A stretch of DNA of 32,125 nt from an uncultured Pseudomonadota bacterium (GTDB lineage: Bacteria > Pseudomonadota > Gammaproteobacteria > Methylococcales > Methylomonadaceae), in assembly GCA_903876445.1 (NCBI GenBank), contig CAIQZX010000165.1, positions 1 to 32,125 on the forward strand. Direction: 5' to 3'. Position numbers and translations under genes: made by a program. The notes under the pieces were generated by a model. It did not search any database. It saw only the letters and a program-made list of their open reading frames with translations, and had not been told where the DNA came from. Shown here one piece after another: positions 10,823 to 32,125 of the stretch; positions within the stretch are counted from its first letter, which is position 1, and each line of letters opens with the position of its first letter.

Positions 10823-12834
10823 CGTATTTTTTAATTGTTGCAACATCAGGAAGAATGCTGGCTCAAGCTGCGTATCGTGAAGGATTCAATGTTTTAGTTA
10901 TCGATTGTTTTTCAGATGTTGATACTTCACGTTATGCAAAAAAAGTCATTCGTGTTGATGCACTTTCGATTGAAAATTTAACTGTTGCACTTGAAGCGAT
11001 TAAAAATTACGAAATCACAGGCATAATTTATGGCAGTGGTTTTGAAACGTACGTCGAAAGCCTTTATTTTTTACAAAGTCGTTTCGGAATTATAGGAAAT
11101 TCAGCAGCAGTATTTGAGCGCATTCAAAACAAAAAGTTATTTTTTACCGCACTAGACCATTTAAATATCCCTTATCCGGAAACACAGTTTGACTTTCCGA
11201 AAATCGAAAAAAAATGGTTGGTCAAACCTTTTAATGGACAAGGTGGCGTAGGAATAGAAAAAATCGATTCTACTTTTTCCTCTAAAAAAGAGAGGATTTA
11301 TTGGCAATGTTATTATGAAGGTCGCGCGGGTTCGGTATTATTTTTAGCGGATGGTGAAGCGGCAACGGTAATTGGTTTTAATGAACAATGGACGCACGGT
11401 GATTTTCTGTTTGCTGGCATTTGCAATCATAGTGATTTGAGTGATTTTCAAAAAAAACGCCTTGAATCATGGTTGAAATTGATAGTTCTGTATTTTGGAT
11501 TGCGCGGTTTAAATACATTGGATTTTATACAAACTCAAACCGCCATTTTTGTTTTAGAAGTTAATCCGCGTCCTTCTGCAAGTATGCAACTGTATGATAA
11601 TTTATGTTTGTTTAACGCACATTTAACCCACTATTTTGAAAAAAATGCCACTATAAATTTCATGGCGTATCAAATTCTTTATGCCGCTCACACATTCATA
11701 ATTCCAAAAACATTCAATTGGTCACAGAATCATCACGATTTGCCATCTAATGGCACGATAATTCGCAAGAATCAGCCTATTTGCAGTATCATTACACACG
11801 AAATTTGGTCTGAAATAAAAATCAACGCTCAAAAATTAGAAGGAAATTTGACTATGAAACAAGCAAGTGTGAATAAATTAACTCAACCGTTGGTACAACA
11901 CCTTATCGATAATGCGGCAAAATTAAGAATCGGAATCGAAACTTTAGAAAATGGTTGTACAATTATCGATGCCGGCATTAACCATTTGGGTGGTTTAGAG
12001 GCAGGACGGATTATTGCTGAAATTTGTTTAGGTGGGATGGGAACAGTTTCAATTAGTCACAGTGCATACACAACAAATTGGCCGCTTTCGGTAAATGTTC
12101 ATACCGGAAATCCAGTTTTAGGTTGTTTAGGTAGTCAATACGCGGGTTGGAGTTTGTCACACGAAAAATACTACGCATTAGGCTCTGGACCAGCACGCGC
12201 TATGGCGACGAAACAAAAAGATGGTCAAACGTTACCGGTTGAAGAATTATATCAAGAGCTGGCTTATCACGACGAATCAGATTGCGCGACATTAGTGATT
12301 GAAAACGATGCCATTCCACCGCTAGCTATTGTTGAAAAAGTCGCTTCGGCGTGTGGTGTTTCACCTGAAAAACTAACGATTATTGTGACTCCAACCAGCA
12401 GTTTAGCGGGCGGTGTTCAAGTTGTGGCGCGAGTGTTAGAAGTCGCGATGCACAAAGCACACGCACTGCATTTTCCATTGGAAAATATCGTTGATGGTTC
12501 AGGTTCTGCGCCAATTTGCCCCCCACATCCAAACTTTGTCAAAGCAATGGGACGTACAAACGATGCCATTTTATTTGCAGGACAAGTCCATCTATTTGTG
12601 AAAGGCAGTGACGAAGCCGCAGAAAAATTAGCAAAAGAATTACCCAGTTCAACATCAAAAGATTATGGAAAACCGTTTGCAGAAATTTTCAAAGCCTACG
12701 AATACGATTTTTTCAAAGTGGACGCGATGTTATTTAGTCCCGCAAGTGTCATTGTCACAGCTGTAGAATCCGGTAAATCTTTCCGAGCAGGTCAATTAGA
12801 TAACGCACTTTTAGATTTATCATTTGGCGCGTAA
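10819..12834 (+). CDS. mch: In-frame fusion: ATP-grasp domain protein (codons 1-345) :: methenyltetrahydromethanopterin cyclohydrolase (codons 346-671)
   Basis: N-terminal ATP-grasp signatures [17 protein letters not shown] and [16 protein letters not shown]-terminal Mch: [33 protein letters not shown]...[22 protein letters not shown]...[11 protein letters not shown]...[38 protein letters not shown]. No stop between domains. GTG start overlaps the UDG stop (GTGA). Confidence 0.93.
   Translation: MTYFLIVATSGRMLAQAAYREGFNVLVIDCFSDVDTSRYAKKVIRVDALSIENLTVALEAIKNYEITGIIYGSGFETYVESLYFLQSRFGIIGNSAAVFERIQNKKLFFTALDHLNIPYPETQFDFPKIEKKWLVKPFNGQGGVGIEKIDSTFSSKKERIYWQCYYEGRAGSVLFLADGEAATVIGFNEQWTHGDFLFAGICNHSDLSDFQKKRLESWLKLIVLYFGLRGLNTLDFIQTQTAIFVLEVNPRPSASMQLYDNLCLFNAHLTHYFEKNATINFMAYQILYAAHTFIIPKTFNWSQNHHDLPSNGTIIRKNQPICSIITHEIWSEIKINAQKLEGNLTMKQASVNKLTQPLVQHLIDNAAKLRIGIETLENGCTIIDAGINHLGGLEAGRIIAEICLGGMGTVSISHSAYTTNWPLSVNVHTGNPVLGCLGSQYAGWSLSHEKYYALGSGPARAMATKQKDGQTLPVEELYQELAYHDESDCATLVIENDAIPPLAIVEKVASACGVSPEKLTIIVTPTSSLAGGVQVVARVLEVAMHKAHALHFPLENIVDGSGSAPICPPHPNFVKAMGRTNDAILFAGQVHLFVKGSDEAAEKLAKELPSSTSKDYGKPFAEIFKAYEYDFFKVDAMLFSPASVIVTAVESGKSFRAGQLDNALLDLSFGA
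11838..11856 (+). promoter_or_regulatory. Candidate internal Shine-Dalgarno and ATG for a stand-alone Mch
   Basis: AGAAGGA at 11838-11844, 9-nt spacer, ATG at 11854 in frame with the 10819 ORF; from there to the stop is 326 aa, about the length of a normal Mch. Confidence 0.55.
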
Positions 12835-12846
12835 ATTTTTCAACAA

Positions 12847-12885
12847 ACAAAAAAAGCGGTTTGTGAAAGCAAATCGCTTTTTTTG
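12847..12885 (+). terminator. Rho-independent terminator after mch
   Basis: AAAAAAAGCGGTTTGTGAAAGCAAATCGCTTTTTTT hairpin with T-tract. Confidence 0.8.
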
Positions 12886-12920
12886 TGAAAAATTACTATT
12901 AAAAACCTTGAGATTTTTGA

Positions 12921-13517
12921 ATGACATTATCAAATGCAATTTCACAAGCAACACCGATTTCGCGACAAGATAGAGAAAAATTACACAAACACAAAAGTGC
13001 GGTTTTGTGGTTCACAGGGTTTTCGGGTTCTGGGAAATCCACTTTAGCCCATGCTGTTGAAAATTATTTGTATCAAAATGGTATTTCAACGTTTGTACTT
13101 GACGGTGATAATGTTCGCAAAGGGTTGTGTCACGATTTAGGTTTTAGTGATGCAGATCGCGTTGAAAATATACGTCGTATTTCTGAAGTCGCTAAACTGA
13201 TAATGGAAGCTGGAGTTATGACGTTAACGACTTTCATTTCACCGTTTAAATCTGATCGAATGGCGGCTCGAAATTTAATCTCTGAAGGTAACTTTGTAGA
13301 AATTTATTGTTGTTGCGCCTTAGATGTTTGTGAACAACGCGATGTTAAAGGATTGTATAAAAAAGCTCGCGCTGGAGAAATTCCTTTTTTTACCGGTATT
13401 GACTCGATTTATGAACCACCTGAAAATCCCGAATTGGTTATAAATACCGATAAAAAAACACTTGAAGAAAGTGTGACTTTGGTGATTGAATACTTACGTC
13501 AAAAGCAGTTTTTATAA
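12921..13517 (+). CDS. cysC: Adenylyl-sulfate kinase
   Basis: 198 aa; LWFTGFSGSGKSTLAHAVENYLYQNGISTFVLDGDNVRKGLCHDLGFSDADRVENIRRISEVAKLIMEAG; P-loop and APS kinase motifs. Confidence 0.96.
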   Translation: MTLSNAISQATPISRQDREKLHKHKSAVLWFTGFSGSGKSTLAHAVENYLYQNGISTFVLDGDNVRKGLCHDLGFSDADRVENIRRISEVAKLIMEAGVMTLTTFISPFKSDRMAARNLISEGNFVEIYCCCALDVCEQRDVKGLYKKARAGEIPFFTGIDSIYEPPENPELVINTDKKTLEESVTLVIEYLRQKQFL

Positions 13518-13590
13518 ACCGCTTAGAGCAGGTAATTTTTGATTTTTTGATTCACAAACCATTTGTACACCATGACGTAAAGTTGGTAAT

Positions 13591-15324
13591 ATGAAGCCCC
13601 TATATTTTCTTGTCTTAATTGGATTGATTCCAACGTTATGCGTTGCTGAACCTCCTGTCATTCAAGCCCCAGATGCTGGTCAAATTCTTCGTCAACAAGA
13701 ATTGAATACTCCTAAACTTGATCATTTTCCACAATTTGAAGCCGATGAGCAGGACGTTTTAGAAGCTCCTGAAAAAGGTGTCACTGTTTTAGTAAAAAAT
13801 ATCGTTATCAATGGTGGAGAATTATTAGAAAGTGGTGAGGTTTTAAAATCCTTAGTCGCCGATTCCATTGGTCAATCGCTTGATTTTTCACAACTTCAAA
13901 AACTCGCCAGTCGAATTAGTCAACACTTAAAAGCGAAAGGTTGGTTACTCACAAAAGCCTATTTGCCAAAACAGGATGTTACGGAAGGCAATATCCAAAT
14001 CACAATCACGCAAGGGCATTTAGAAATCAATGACGAAGGTCAAAGTATTACGATTCAACGTGCGCCCGATACACGACTTAATAATGATTTAATTCAAGAA
14101 CGTATGCGCTACATCATTAGCGGCGATACCTTAAAAGGTGATAATTTAGAACGCACGTTGTTGTTACTGAATGACTTACCCGGTATTCAAGCGAAAACAT
14201 CTTTAGAAAAAGGTAAAAAAGCCGGTACCAGTCGTTTAAAATTAAATGTCAAAGAAAGTGACTTAATAAAAGGGAACGCAACCATTGATGACACGGGAAG
14301 TCATTACACCGGCACATGGGTCGGAAATTTTAATGTCAGTATTAACGATCCGTTTGGAATTGGCGAACAATTTAGTCTCGGTAGTACGCACGCGGAAAAT
14401 TTAAATATGGGTCGGATTTCATTTAGTGCGCCAATTGGTTACAACGGTTTGCAACTTAACACCCGTTACAGTTATTTAGATTACAGCGTGGGACGCGAGT
14501 TACGAAAACTGAATAGTGCAGGTATTGCTCATTCAGGTGGCATCGGTTTGAGTTACCCATTTATTAAATCCCGCGCCTTTAGTTTTTCGGGTTCTGCCGA
14601 TTACTCCATTAAATCCACACAAGATTTTGCGAGCGGCGTTACGACAAGCGAAAAGCAAATTGATAGTGGTAAACTTGGCGTGAATGGACAAAAGATGGAT
14701 AGTTTATTAGGCGGCGGTTTAAATCAATTTTCGTATGATGTCACAATCGGAAATGCAGATTTATTATTAAAAGCCGAGCGTAATGCTGACGATGCCTCAG
14801 CGAAATCGCGAGGGATTTATGATAAACATAATTTCAATTACACACGATTGCAAAAATTAACTGATAGTCTAAGTTTGTTTATTTCCACTACCGGACAATG
14901 GGCAGACGGTAATTTAAGCAGTGCTGAAAAATTTGTTTTGGGTGGTTCATCTTCTGTACGCGCCTACCCTTCTGGTGAAGGAAGTGGCGATAGCGGTTAT
15001 GTATCGAATTTTGAAGCGCGTTATGATATACCGTATAAATCAGACATTGGTACGGTTCAAGTCGTTGGATTTTTTGATACTGGCTATATTGTTTTACACG
15101 AAAAACGCTATAAAAATGATATTGCCACTAAATCTGGTTTAAATGATTACCACCTACATGGTAGTGGAATTGGTATTAGCTTTGCACACGGAAATGCTTT
15201 TTCAGTGCGTGGAACATGGGCGCATACAATCGGTAATAATGCTGGGATGACTGCAGCAGGTAACGATAGCTCGGGTTCTCACGATGAAAATCGTTTTTTA
15301 TTAAATACTGCTGTTTATTTTTAA
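13591..15324 (+). CDS. TpsB family outer-membrane transporter (ShlB/FhaC/HecB-like) of a two-partner secretion system
   Basis: 577 aa; signal peptide, POTRA-type region (VKNIVINGGELLESGEVLKSLV...LKAKGWLLTKAYLPKQDVTEGNIQITITQGHLE), 16-strand-barrel-like C-terminus with FVLGGSSSVRAYPSGEGSGDSGY and terminal aromatic YF. Confidence 0.95.
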   Translation: MKPLYFLVLIGLIPTLCVAEPPVIQAPDAGQILRQQELNTPKLDHFPQFEADEQDVLEAPEKGVTVLVKNIVINGGELLESGEVLKSLVADSIGQSLDFSQLQKLASRISQHLKAKGWLLTKAYLPKQDVTEGNIQITITQGHLEINDEGQSITIQRAPDTRLNNDLIQERMRYIISGDTLKGDNLERTLLLLNDLPGIQAKTSLEKGKKAGTSRLKLNVKESDLIKGNATIDDTGSHYTGTWVGNFNVSINDPFGIGEQFSLGSTHAENLNMGRISFSAPIGYNGLQLNTRYSYLDYSVGRELRKLNSAGIAHSGGIGLSYPFIKSRAFSFSGSADYSIKSTQDFASGVTTSEKQIDSGKLGVNGQKMDSLLGGGLNQFSYDVTIGNADLLLKAERNADDASAKSRGIYDKHNFNYTRLQKLTDSLSLFISTTGQWADGNLSSAEKFVLGGSSSVRAYPSGEGSGDSGYVSNFEARYDIPYKSDIGTVQVVGFFDTGYIVLHEKRYKNDIATKSGLNDYHLHGSGIGISFAHGNAFSVRGTWAHTIGNNAGMTAAGNDSSGSHDENRFLLNTAVYF

Positions 15325-15339
15325 GGGAAGAATGCCGTC

Positions 15340-32125
<16,786 letters not shown>

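Overview
AT-rich, gammaproteobacterial-looking chromosomal window. The first half (about 1-13.5 kb) is mostly housekeeping: lplT-like transporter (-, runs off the left edge), sodB (-), lepA, lepB, a Tat-signal/His-rich DUF882 (M15-like) peptidase, htpG (-), a split aerotaxis-like pair (stand-alone PAS protein plus poly-HAMP MCP, -), a family-4 uracil-DNA glycosylase, an in-frame ATP-grasp::methenyl-H4MPT cyclohydrolase (Mch) fusion, and cysC. The second half (13.6-32.1 kb) is a two-partner secretion locus: a TpsB transporter followed 15 bp later by a giant TpsA/FHA-like exoprotein. The TpsA frame is open from 15340 to the window end (at least 5,595 codons). The supplied ORF track misses it because no stop codon lies in the window. 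The TpsA is built from layered repeats: two paralogous Gly-rich cassettes each with a Cys-pair loop, 69-aa units in 138-aa higher-order repeats, a 24-aa repeat carrying RTX-like GGxGxDxLx motifs, six 76-aa MBG-type repeats, and an 18-bp VDPVVP minisatellite that reaches the window edge. Main candidates for novelty are the ATP-grasp::Mch fusion with an apparent internal ribosome-binding site and start, and the RTX-like motifs and Cys loops inside the TpsA. All identifications are by eye; no database search was run.
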